Source: Candidatus Poribacteria bacterium
Lineage (GTDB): Bacteria > Poribacteria > WGA-4E > JAJDTR01
DNA: 64,000 nucleotides
Direction of reading: 5' to 3'
NCBI GenBank assembly: GCA_022827055.1
Contig: JAJDTR010000127.1
Span: 1 to 64,000, forward strand
The first letter of the stretch is position 1, and each line of letters starts with the position of its first letter. Below the pieces are notes generated by a model. That model did no database searches, was not told where the DNA came from, and worked only from the letters and a program-made list of their open reading frames with translations. The translations under genes and the position numbers were made by a program. This document shows positions 40,713 through 50,104 of the stretch, piece by piece.

Positions 40713-41360
40713 TTGCTTATAGCCATGATGGTCTCCCTATTCGCCGCAATTTCAGTAGCCGATGAAATTGCTTACACTACAAGCGGTAAAAAAGTTTTAC
40801 TGAAAGATGACGGAACATGGTCTTATGTGAAGGAATCGTCAGAAGACAAAGATAAATTTGACTTCAGAAAAACAACTTGGGGAATGAGTAAAGAACAAGT
40901 TAAGTTATCTGAAGATATAAAACCTGTTTTTGAGGAAAAAGATACACTCATGTATGAAACTGAAGTTTTACATATGAAATGCTATATTGCCTATAAATTT
41001 ATAGACAATATATTAGCAGCAGCTGTTTATAGCTTTATAGATGAGCATTCAAATGAAAACGACTATATCTCGGATTACAGTAACGTTAAGGATGCACTTC
41101 AGAAGAAATATGGAACTCCCAAGTCAACCGATATAAACTGGAGAAATGATTTATACGCAGACGAGCCGGAACAATATGGATTCGCAGTGAGTATAGGGCA
41201 TTTAGTCTATTGGTCAAAATGGGAAACAGATAGTACAGATATAATTCTATCTCTAAATGGCGAAAACTATGAAATAAGCCATTCAGCATTTTATAATAGC
41301 AAGGTCTTTTATCCTAAGCTGATGGAAAAGCATGAAAGAGAATCTAAATCAGATTTCTAA
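40713..41360 (+). CDS. Small exported protein of unknown function, AT-rich
   Basis: Open frame with signal-like N-terminus (LLIAMMVSLFAAISVA). Start is TTG 40713, or possibly ACG 40701 next to AAGGAG. Confidence 0.7.
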   Translation: MLIAMMVSLFAAISVADEIAYTTSGKKVLLKDDGTWSYVKESSEDKDKFDFRKTTWGMSKEQVKLSEDIKPVFEEKDTLMYETEVLHMKCYIAYKFIDNILAAAVYSFIDEHSNENDYISDYSNVKDALQKKYGTPKSTDINWRNDLYADEPEQYGFAVSIGHLVYWSKWETDSTDIILSLNGENYEISHSAFYNSKVFYPKLMEKHERESKSDF

Positions 41361-41608
41361 TATCTGAAAAGAGATTTTTCAAACCCAAAACCACTTATTG
41401 CGATTAATAAAACCCTGCTCACACTGTTTCAGAAACCTGGAATAGGTCACAACTTTTCGGTCACAGTCATGGATTTGGATTCAAAGCAGCGCGATTCATC
41501 GTGCGTCGGGGTTACATTTATCATCAGTGTAAATTTGTTTCGATGACCGTTGAACCCTTGATTTTCAGTATTCTATCGGGAAAGCCGCAAAAATATTAGG
41601 AGTACCCC

Positions 41609-43702
41609 ATGGACTTCCTTTACTTCGCAGCGACCCTCGTTCAACTCGCGCATACCGTGGCTCCGTCCACTGCGGAGAAGGAGCGTGCCCGTGCGTGGGC
41701 TACTACGAGTTTCACGTCCCGCGCACCAACTCCTCCGATCTCATTTAACTACGACGGGGTACCGTTATGTAAGCTGTTGAAAACATGGGTGCTTGAACAA
41801 ACGAGTGAGAGACTGGACGAGCATCGGTCGCTGCATCGATTGACCTACTCGGACCCTCAGACAAGCCTTCAGGTACAACTTAAAGCGGTCGAATACAATG
41901 ACTACCCCGCCGTTGAATGGGTTGCATATTTCCAGAATATCGGCGATAGTGACACTTCGATCGTGAAGGATATTAGGGCGCTGGATCTTACCCTTTCGCG
42001 CGAGGCGCCTGAAGCGCCCATCGTCGAGGAGCGGTGGAACGAGATGGCGGGGCGCTTTGAGCCAAAAGAGATTGAGACAGAACTTCAAGAGTTCGTCGTG
42101 CATTACGCCGAGGGCTCGCCGCCCGAAATTACGGCTTTCCAGCCGTTAGAAGCCAAACTTGGCGCCGGCCAACACCTTCGCATCGGTGGTTACTCCTCCG
42201 TGACGCATCTGCCGTTCTTCAACATTGAATGGGATCATGGCGGCATGATTGCGGCGGTCGGCTGGACGGGTCCGTGGGAAGCAGATTTTGAGCGAGATGA
42301 TGATCTGTCCCTTTCCGTCGAGGCTGGCATGAGCGAGGCGCACTTTCGCCTGCATCCCGGAGAGCGGATTCGGATGCCCAGAATGCTTGTCATGTTCTGG
42401 AGTGATGACCGGATCCGCGGACACAACCTATGGCGAAGACTGCTATTCGACCATTACTGTCGTCGGTCTGAAGGAGAGTTAATGCACGTCCCGATAGGGG
42501 CTGCTGCTCAGTGGCACACCGAAGAGCAGAATATCGCCATGATTGACTGGCATTTGGACAACAAACTCCCTATTGAATACTATTGGATGGATATCGGGTG
42601 GCATCGACCGCCAACAGAGGAAGAATCAAAGCAAATTCTAAACGAAAGCGCCATCAACGAAGAGATGATTCCTAACGGCATTCGTGCCATCTCCGATCAT
42701 GCGCACAACCGAGGCATTAAATACCTGCTATGGTTCGGCGGACCACACTTTTTCGTCAATCCCGATAGAGTGCGGAAACACCACCCCGAGCTCCTGACCG
42801 AGGAATTTCCCGGTTGGGATAACGGTAATCCGATGATCAATCGGTGGATGGTCGATTACTTCTCAAAACTTGTAGAAGACTGGGGCATTGACATCTTCCG
42901 TCAAGATACACGGAATTACCCACTTCCGGATCCCGCGCCGGACCGCGTCGGCATCAATTGGGCTCGCTGTGTCGAGGGGAATTACGAATTCTGGGACGCG
43001 TTGCTGGATCGATTCCCGAATCTACTATTTGACATTTGCGGCGGCGGAGGCATGAACATCGATCTTGAGAGTATTGGACGCTGCTTTTGTCTGCACCGCA
43101 GTGACTACCAGTGCGGCGGGATTCACGAACCGGAGAATCTGTTCAATCCCACGGGAATGCAGGGGCAGACCTATGGACTGTCACTTTGGGGGCCGTTAAC
43201 CAGCGGCTGCTGCCGCGATATGTCTCTATACGCCCTTCGAAGCGCCTACAGCCCGGGCTTGCGCGTTACTTTCGAAGCTGTCACAGCCCATTTCTTTGCC
43301 GACGCCTCGAATCCTCCCCCGGAAGGGGCGTTTGACACTGAACTCGCGGCGAAATTGATGAACGAATACAAATCGCTGCGACACTGTTTCTACGGCGATT
43401 ATTATCCCCTGACGCCCTATAGTCTATCTGAACAGAACTGGATGGCATGGCAGTTTCACCGTCCAGATCTTGGAGAGGGATTCGTCCAAGCGTTTCGTCG
43501 ATCAGAGAGCGACATTCTGAGTTGTCAATACAAGCTGGGTGGACTAGACCCGGCTGCCCGGTATTCTTTGGAAATAGACGGGGACGCCCAATCCGCGACA
43601 ATGACCGGCTCCGAACTAGCGGAAAACGGATTGATCATCACGATTCCCGATAGACCAAGCGCCGCCGTCATCACGTATAAGGCGGAGATCCAGACCGGAT
43701 AG
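41609..43702 (+). CDS. GH36-type alpha-galactosidase-like protein (no NPCBM-like domain)
   Basis: YYWMDIGWHR, IKYLLWFGGP, IDIFRQDTRN and CLHRSDYQCGGIHEPENLFNPTGMQGQT; clear paralog of 38488..40611. Confidence 0.87.
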   Translation: MDFLYFAATLVQLAHTVAPSTAEKERARAWATTSFTSRAPTPPISFNYDGVPLCKLLKTWVLEQTSERLDEHRSLHRLTYSDPQTSLQVQLKAVEYNDYPAVEWVAYFQNIGDSDTSIVKDIRALDLTLSREAPEAPIVEERWNEMAGRFEPKEIETELQEFVVHYAEGSPPEITAFQPLEAKLGAGQHLRIGGYSSVTHLPFFNIEWDHGGMIAAVGWTGPWEADFERDDDLSLSVEAGMSEAHFRLHPGERIRMPRMLVMFWSDDRIRGHNLWRRLLFDHYCRRSEGELMHVPIGAAAQWHTEEQNIAMIDWHLDNKLPIEYYWMDIGWHRPPTEEESKQILNESAINEEMIPNGIRAISDHAHNRGIKYLLWFGGPHFFVNPDRVRKHHPELLTEEFPGWDNGNPMINRWMVDYFSKLVEDWGIDIFRQDTRNYPLPDPAPDRVGINWARCVEGNYEFWDALLDRFPNLLFDICGGGGMNIDLESIGRCFCLHRSDYQCGGIHEPENLFNPTGMQGQTYGLSLWGPLTSGCCRDMSLYALRSAYSPGLRVTFEAVTAHFFADASNPPPEGAFDTELAAKLMNEYKSLRHCFYGDYYPLTPYSLSEQNWMAWQFHRPDLGEGFVQAFRRSESDILSCQYKLGGLDPAARYSLEIDGDAQSATMTGSELAENGLIITIPDRPSAAVITYKAEIQTG

Positions 43703-43712
43703 GAAATTACAT

Positions 43713-44585
43713 ATGCAACCGACTGAGCAGCAACTCAATCACTTTCATACATTCGGGTTCCTGCTTTTGCCTGCGCTTCTCCAGCCAGACGAAGTGGCAT
43801 GGATTACCGATGAGTTCGAGCAGGTCCTTCAGATTCATGGCGCCGAGCATGACGGTTCCAAGCATACCCAAATTGTCCCGATGCTCGATCACAACGAGCG
43901 ACTTTGTTCACTGCTTGATGACGCGCGCATTTTGGGAATTGCGAGCGCTGTCCTAGGCGACGACTTCAACTATGGCGGCGGAGACGGCGACTTTTGGGTT
44001 GGCGATACGGCTTGGCACCCCGATGGAAATTATCCGGATCTTTTTGCCATCAAGTTTGCCTTTTATTTGGACGCTCTCACGCGCGACACCGGCAGTCTGC
44101 GCGTCCTCCCCGGTAGTCATCTGCCCGAATCCTATTGGCGATGCGGAAATATGCACCCCAATAACGCTCAGGCGTCCTGGGGTATCGATCCGTGGGAGAT
44201 TCCGGGCAATGTTGCGATAGAGACGAATCCCGGGGATCTCGTGGTCTTCAACCACAGTATCTTCCACGCCTCTTTCGGCGGCAGCAATCGACGGAGGCAG
44301 TTTTCCATGAATTTGCATAGACGCGGCAAGACCGATGCGGAATTGGCGCGCATCGATCAGTATCTCGGTCATCACGGCACGATTCCGCGGGGCATCCGAA
44401 TCGGCGGCAAGTTCACGGGACTTAAACCGGGCAGCATGTATACGGACTTCAGCATGTACACCGATCTGATGATTGACACTGCGACGCCAGAGCGGTTGCG
44501 CCATCTTTCACAATTACACCATCGCGTGGCGCATGTCCACCCGGCTGCGGCTCCGCCGCGGTCCCTACCGGCCAACAATACATAG
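43713..44585 (+). CDS. PhyH-like dioxygenase
   Basis: MQPTEQQLNHFHTFGFLLLPALLQPDEVAWITDEF, AWHPDGNY and NHSIFHASFGGSNRRR. Confidence 0.92.
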   Translation: MQPTEQQLNHFHTFGFLLLPALLQPDEVAWITDEFEQVLQIHGAEHDGSKHTQIVPMLDHNERLCSLLDDARILGIASAVLGDDFNYGGGDGDFWVGDTAWHPDGNYPDLFAIKFAFYLDALTRDTGSLRVLPGSHLPESYWRCGNMHPNNAQASWGIDPWEIPGNVAIETNPGDLVVFNHSIFHASFGGSNRRRQFSMNLHRRGKTDAELARIDQYLGHHGTIPRGIRIGGKFTGLKPGSMYTDFSMYTDLMIDTATPERLRHLSQLHHRVAHVHPAAAPPRSLPANNT

Positions 44586-44603
44586 TCTAAACCGATAACA
44601 TCC

Positions 44604-45425
44604 ATGAAGGTCAAGTTTCCAGCGACAAACCCCGGATTCCCGTCTTTCGTAACGCTCGACGACTTCCTTGACCGCGACTTTGCCAAATGTATCTCGGACG
44701 AACTTTCGTCCGATGTGGTTAAGGATATAATGGAGCCGTTCCTAAGCGACAACCCGAGGGCGAATTTCTCGAATAACTTGCCGTTCATTCCCGACGGCAA
44801 AGGAGTACCCGATTCCGATCGTCCCTACGAAAAAGATAACGCCTCACACACGTTCAACAGCATACTAAACATCTGTCCTAATCTTTACAAACTTTGGTTG
44901 AAGATGCGTGCCGAAGAATTCTTCAATCAGTGCATTCTTGCAAATCTTGACGCCTTTAGGCACAAAGGAATAGTCTCGACTAACCTCACTTTCAAGACCG
45001 ACGCGCAGTTGTCCATCGCGAAGAAAGATTTCGTTAACGAGCAAACTCAACTCACGATTGCACCGGATTTCCACCTATCAATCGCAAAGCGCGGCTATGA
45101 TGTAAAGGTACATTCGGATAACAGGTACAAGATCCTTTTCGGCGTACTTTTTTTTAACGATGTCCCGTCGGAAGAGGGAGGACAAACGTGTTTTTGGGCG
45201 TCACAGGGAAGTTGTGATGTGCACGATTATCCGCGCTATCCCGATCCAGCCGACATTCGACTCCTTAGCGCGATTGAGCCAAAAGCGGGCAGACTGGTGC
45301 TCGGTATGAACAGCAACGATGCTTACCACAGCGTGCGGGAATACACGGGAAATGGGCGCCGTCAATTTGTCTATTTTTCGTTCTTCGTACCGGATTGTGA
45401 GAACGTCTGGAAGGTCAACTACTAA
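44604..45425 (+). CDS. 2OG-Fe(II) oxygenase superfamily protein (non-PhyH type)
   Basis: VHSDNRYKILFGVLFFNDVPSEEGGQTCFW and GRLVLGMNSNDAYHSVREYTGNGRRQFVYFSFF: HxD...H with Arg. Confidence 0.82.
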   Translation: MKVKFPATNPGFPSFVTLDDFLDRDFAKCISDELSSDVVKDIMEPFLSDNPRANFSNNLPFIPDGKGVPDSDRPYEKDNASHTFNSILNICPNLYKLWLKMRAEEFFNQCILANLDAFRHKGIVSTNLTFKTDAQLSIAKKDFVNEQTQLTIAPDFHLSIAKRGYDVKVHSDNRYKILFGVLFFNDVPSEEGGQTCFWASQGSCDVHDYPRYPDPADIRLLSAIEPKAGRLVLGMNSNDAYHSVREYTGNGRRQFVYFSFFVPDCENVWKVNY

Positions 45426-45520
45426 CTTTAGCCAAAATTGAACAGAGTTTTGTAGGGTGGGCACTGCCCACCAACCTTTTGATCTCAGTTAATCAATGCA
45501 AATCCCTTTCCCGCTAGGGC

Positions 45521-45600
45521 TACGAGACTGAATAATCACCGGTTCGGTTAGGAAACCGAACCTACCGCGGCGTATTGGAAATCATTTATTATACCTTAGA
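45521..45600. repeat. Palindromic intergenic element, partial copy 3
   Basis: tacgagactgaataatcaccggttcggttaggaaaccgaacctaccgcggcgtat matches the right half of 3422-3595. Confidence 0.8.
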
Positions 45601-45641
45601 TTCGAGATTCGAATTGCACCTGAGCCTAAGAAAAGCCGAAA

Positions 45642-46475
45642 ATGTCGATTCTGAAGCAGGCGCACCGTGACCATTTTAATGAGTACGGCTACATGGTCGT
45701 AGAGAATGCCGTACCAATTGACCTTTGCAACGCGGTTGTCGATGCAATTTGGGCGTTCTTGGGGATGGATCCGAGCGATCCGGACGATTGGTATCGCTTG
45801 CCTCACGAACCGCCGGAACGTCCGGGCATTGGTATGGTGAGCATGTACTGGCATCAAGCTATGTGGGATGTCTACCAGCATCCACGGGTTCATCAGCTAT
45901 ACAGCGAGGTATACGGCACCGACCGACTTTGGGTGCATATTGACCGGGTAAATATGAAACCGCCACGTCATCCCAATCATCCGGACTGGGCGCGCGCGTC
46001 GGGGTGTCATTGGGATGCGGACACATCAAAATTGCCTCTTAAGTTCGGGACACAGGGAGTGCTCTATTTAACGGACACGGACGCCAATCAGGGGGGATTC
46101 GGCTGTTTGCCAGGGGCGCACAAATCGCTTATCGACGAAGAAAACCCCCGCATTCCGGAGTTAACACCCGGTAAATTTGCCTCAATCCCCGGTAAAGCAG
46201 GATCGATGCTAGTTTGGCATCAGGCACTACCACACGGAAATGGGGCAAACACCTCCGACAAACCGCGATTCGCGCAATATATGAACTTCTATCCCGCGCC
46301 CAACCCGATGGACGAGAAGCGGCGTGAAGAACGCATTACGCTTTGGAAAGAACGCCGAGCTCTAGGCGAGTGGCCGTATACCCTTGATCCACGCGGTTGG
46401 GAGGCAGCGAATTGCGGGCCGCCCAATCTCACTTGGTTAGGACGAAGACTGCTAGGGCTTGACCTTTGGGATTGA
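45642..46475 (+). CDS. PhyH-like dioxygenase
   Basis: HFNEYGYMVVENAVPIDLC, CHWDADTS (HxD), GVLYLTDTDANQGGFGCLPGAH and HQALPHGNGANTSDKPRFAQY. Confidence 0.85.
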   Translation: MSILKQAHRDHFNEYGYMVVENAVPIDLCNAVVDAIWAFLGMDPSDPDDWYRLPHEPPERPGIGMVSMYWHQAMWDVYQHPRVHQLYSEVYGTDRLWVHIDRVNMKPPRHPNHPDWARASGCHWDADTSKLPLKFGTQGVLYLTDTDANQGGFGCLPGAHKSLIDEENPRIPELTPGKFASIPGKAGSMLVWHQALPHGNGANTSDKPRFAQYMNFYPAPNPMDEKRREERITLWKERRALGEWPYTLDPRGWEAANCGPPNLTWLGRRLLGLDLWD

Positions 46476-46664
46476 CTAGTGCCCCATGATTTTTCGGGAA
46501 GGCTATCACATTAGGACTTGCGCGACAACGGGGGATTTCTCCTACAACGAGCCTTTAGGTGTTCAATTGCGCATATCCTATCCGAATATGTAACGCGCGC
46601 CATAGTTTCAGGTTCATGCGGCTTAATCACGCCAAAACCCCCACACCTTGAAAGGAGGATTCTC

Positions 46665-47531
46665 ATGCAACCGACGGAACAACAACTCAACCACTTGCAC
46701 ACTTTCGGCTTTGTGGCTTTTCGCGAACTCTTTTCCTCTGACGAAGTAGCTTGGATTACCGATGAGTTTGAACAAGTCGTTCAAGTCCACGGCGGCGATC
46801 ACGACGGGGCGAAGCACACGGGAACTGTCCCGGCGCTCGATCACAGCGAACGTCTCTGTACGCTGCTCGATGACGCGCGCATTCTCGGTATTGCATCCGC
46901 GATTCTGGGTGACGACTTCAATTATGCCGGCGGCGACGCCAACTTCTATGTGGGGAATACCGGTTGGCACCCCGACGGGAATTATCCCGATGTGTTTGCC
47001 ATCAAGCTGGCATTCTACCTTGATCCTCTTACCCGCGACACCGGTTGCTTACGCGTACTTCCCGGTAGCCACCGTCCCGACTCCCCTTGGAGAACCGAAG
47101 GTTTGCAGCCCCGAGATTCCGAAGTGTCATGGGGTATACATCCATCAGAGATTCCTGGTAACGTTGCGCTGGAAACAAACCCGGGCGATCTCGTAATCTT
47201 CAATCACAGCACCTTCCACGCCTCGTTCGGCGGCGCCAATCGCAGACGCATGTTCACCATGAATTTGCATAAGCGCGGCAAAACAGAAGCCGAATTGGCG
47301 CGTATAGATGAATACCTGAGCCATCACGGCACTCTGCCACGCGGAATTCGTATCGGCGGAAAGTTCACGGGGAACGGTAAGAACAACATGTATTCCAACT
47401 TCAGCATGTACACCGACATAATGCTTGACACGGCTACGCCGGAGCGGCTTCGGCATCTCTCGCAGCTTCACGAACGCGTGGCGCTAGTTCATTCAAAAGC
47501 CGCTCCTCCACGCCCCTTGAACATAAAGTGA
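46665..47531 (+). CDS. PhyH-like dioxygenase
   Basis: MQPTEQQLNHLHTFGFVAFRELFSSDEVAWITDEF, GWHPDGNY and NHSTFHASFGGANRRR. ATG 46665 after GAAAGGAGG. Confidence 0.92.
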   Translation: MQPTEQQLNHLHTFGFVAFRELFSSDEVAWITDEFEQVVQVHGGDHDGAKHTGTVPALDHSERLCTLLDDARILGIASAILGDDFNYAGGDANFYVGNTGWHPDGNYPDVFAIKLAFYLDPLTRDTGCLRVLPGSHRPDSPWRTEGLQPRDSEVSWGIHPSEIPGNVALETNPGDLVIFNHSTFHASFGGANRRRMFTMNLHKRGKTEAELARIDEYLSHHGTLPRGIRIGGKFTGNGKNNMYSNFSMYTDIMLDTATPERLRHLSQLHERVALVHSKAAPPRPLNIK

Positions 47532-47657
47532 GTGAATATTACTACGAATTACAATCCGTTCGGGTAATGACATTCTTCTGTAGCATAATCTGTTAAATTG
47601 AGGAATGAGCAAACTGAATGAAGTTTAAGAAATTGAATTCGGTATTTGTTTGGCGAA

Positions 47658-47700
47658 GTCCGGTGCGGTTAGAAAGGGATCTCTATCGCACCTACCGGGT
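47658..47700. repeat. Chimeric palindrome/cassette copy
   Basis: tccggtgcggttagaaagggatctctatcgcacctaccgggt: palindrome arms flank gggatctctat. Confidence 0.7.
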
Positions 47701-47945
47701 TTGGAGTGAATTAGAATTTCTGATTTAAATGATTAAACGTCATACAGTTTGCCCTACGACGGAGTGCTCGACCTTTTGACGGGTGTTTCGTAGCATTTAC
47801 ATTTTTTGCTTGCATCAGATTTGAATTTTGTGTAAACTAATAGCACGTTTCAAGACGCATGTGTTAGGTGCCTATCTGTGCGTTGCACACAGATAAGGCG
47901 ATCCTCTTTGAAATGCAACGGATTAAATCGAAAAGGAGTAGACAC

Positions 47946-48752
47946 ATGAAAACGGGATTTCTTCTAATATGCGCAGGCTTAATCGGCATCGCCGCGCTCA
48001 TGTCAACGAACAGTACAGCACAGATTGACCTTTCCAATGCCTTGGGGATTTATCTCTTTGACGAGGGTGAGGGCAAAGTAGCTGGAGATTCAAGCGGCAA
48101 TGGCAGCGATGGAGAACTGTTGAACGATGTCAAATGGGTCGACGGAAAATTCGGCACGGCGCTCCAGTTTGACGGTTTGACGTCTGTTGTCGAGTTGAAC
48201 AACCCTATGAATGTAGGCGAGTACGGCACAAGTCACAGTATTTCCATTTGGGCAAACCTTGCCGCACAACAAAATCCTCACGCCGACATGATCGGCAACC
48301 ACGGTAAACCCGGCGGGTATGAGATTGAACAACGGGGTGAGGAACATAACAAGTTCTACTTTGGCATGAAAATCAACGACGCATGGCAAGGCGGACCTTG
48401 GGCGGAGCGCCCCTCAACGCAGCTCGCCGATGGCGTATGGGAACATCTAGTGGTCACACGCGACGGTGACACCGTAAAGCACTATCTGAACGGCGATCAA
48501 ACCGTTGAATACGGGATTGACCCCGATGTGGTTGAGGATACCACCGAATCCAATTTCTTCATCGGCAACAGTGCCTGTTGCGGGGACGGTAGAATCATCA
48601 CCGGCACATTGGATGAGGCTGCCATATTTACGGTCGCGCTAACCGAAGCAGACGTCGCCGCTCTTGCGGGAGGACTAGTGAATGCTACGTCTGTCGACAG
48701 CGCCGGCAAAATGACCACCACCTGGGGTCAGCTTAAGTCCCAGTATAAATAA
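47946..48752 (+). CDS. Secreted LamG/concanavalin A-like domain protein
   Basis: Signal peptide MKTGFLLICAGLIGIAALMSTNSTAQ; LGIYLFDEGEGKVAGDSSGNGSDGEL, YLNGDQTVEY and DGRIITGTLDEAAIFTVALTEADV. Confidence 0.9.
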   Translation: MKTGFLLICAGLIGIAALMSTNSTAQIDLSNALGIYLFDEGEGKVAGDSSGNGSDGELLNDVKWVDGKFGTALQFDGLTSVVELNNPMNVGEYGTSHSISIWANLAAQQNPHADMIGNHGKPGGYEIEQRGEEHNKFYFGMKINDAWQGGPWAERPSTQLADGVWEHLVVTRDGDTVKHYLNGDQTVEYGIDPDVVEDTTESNFFIGNSACCGDGRIITGTLDEAAIFTVALTEADVAALAGGLVNATSVDSAGKMTTTWGQLKSQYK

Positions 48753-48811
48753 CAATCTGCTTTCTGCAAGGGAGCCACATCCCTTGAGGTAAAGTGCATC
48801 GGATTCAAATT

Positions 48812-48852
48812 AGGGATGGCTCTTAATGGGAACATTGAGCCATCCCTTTTTT
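48812..48852 (+). terminator. Rho-independent terminator
   Basis: Perfect 11-bp stem AGGGATGGCTC / GAGCCATCCCT followed by TTTTTT, 60 bp after the LamG stop. Confidence 0.9.
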
Positions 48853-48960
48853 CATATCTTAATGTAAAGATGATGGGTTGTACTTTCCCTTCTTCTTCCG
48901 TAGAATCCGAAATCGCATAGCGTCGTTCCCTCCGTTTCGGAATATTTAAGGACTACCCAC

Positions 48961-49770
48961 ATGAAATCGAAAATCCAGCTTATTTGGTATAGTTTGATTG
49001 GGATTTGCGTGTGTTTCGCATTCGAGATCTCGGCACAAATAAAAGTTGAAGACACCGTTGGAATCTGGCTCTTTGACGAGGGACGAGGAAAGAACGCCAA
49101 GGAGATGGCTGGAAAGGGGCTTGATGGAGAACTGATTAACGGTCCCAAATGGGTTAACGGCAAGTTTGGAAAAGCGATTCGCTTTGATGGATCGCCTCAG
49201 TTCGTGGAGGTCAATGATCCGCTGAATGTGGGAGAGTTCGGGACGAGCCATAGCATTTCGGTGTGGGTGAATCCAGATGCCACGCAGAACAAGCACGCGG
49301 ACATGCTAGGGAATCACGGCAAACCCGGTGGGTATGAGATTGAACAACGGGGAGGCGAGCATAACAACTTTTACTTTGGGATGAAAATCAATGACACGTG
49401 GCAGGGTGGACCTTGGGCGGATCGGCCTTCGACCAAGATCCCTGACGGAGAGTGGAGTCATTTTGTTGTTATACGCGATACCAAGACCATCAAGCACTAT
49501 TTGAACGGAAAGAAAACAGTTGAATATAAAATCTCAGACGACCGAGTGGATGACAGCAACGCAAATTTTCTCTTTGGCCACAGTGCCTGCTGCGCAGGCC
49601 GCAATTTTAAGGGTATGCTAGACGAGATAGTCATATTCAAGAAAGCGTTAGACACGGACGACATTCGAGGGCTTTCCAGAGGTGTGGAGTGGGCAATGCA
49701 GGTCGAATCAAGGGGCAAATTTACAACAAGCTGGGGAAAACTCAAAACCCACTACGTTCGGATACCGTAA
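48961..49770 (+). CDS. Secreted LamG domain protein, tandem paralog of 47946..48752
   Basis: Signal peptide; VGIWLFDEGRGKNAKEMAGKGLDGEL and HADMLGNHGKPGGYEIEQRGGEHNNFYFGMKINDTWQGGPW. Confidence 0.9.
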   Translation: MKSKIQLIWYSLIGICVCFAFEISAQIKVEDTVGIWLFDEGRGKNAKEMAGKGLDGELINGPKWVNGKFGKAIRFDGSPQFVEVNDPLNVGEFGTSHSISVWVNPDATQNKHADMLGNHGKPGGYEIEQRGGEHNNFYFGMKINDTWQGGPWADRPSTKIPDGEWSHFVVIRDTKTIKHYLNGKKTVEYKISDDRVDDSNANFLFGHSACCAGRNFKGMLDEIVIFKKALDTDDIRGLSRGVEWAMQVESRGKFTTSWGKLKTHYVRIP

Positions 49771-49853
49771 AAGGCTTCGCCTGTTGATGCAGAGCACCTA
49801 CACCGCGTATCATTGGATCGCAAGTGTTTTGTGGCTAGTGATTAGTAGTCAGT

Positions 49854-49967
49854 GGATCTCTATCGCGTTCGCTATTCACTCGCTTGGTGGTCAGTGAAGA
49901 CCTTGAAACCGTAAGACGTACAATGAATAGGAACTCTATCGCGCTCCTTATTCACTAGCTTGATTCC
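49854..49967. repeat. Two GGGATCTCTATCGCG cassette copies
   Basis: ggatctctatcgcgttcgctattcactcgcttgg and ggaactctatcgcgctccttattcactagcttgattcc. Confidence 0.75.
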
Positions 49968-50104
49968 AACTACAAACCGGGAGGAAATGGGCATTCACGC
50001 AGGGTACGCTCAAAAAATGGCAAAAAGACCGTGGCAATTCGTAGTAATCGACTCTAGAAATCGGTACTCTAAACAATTACATTGGACCCAAGCCGACCAC
50101 TGAC

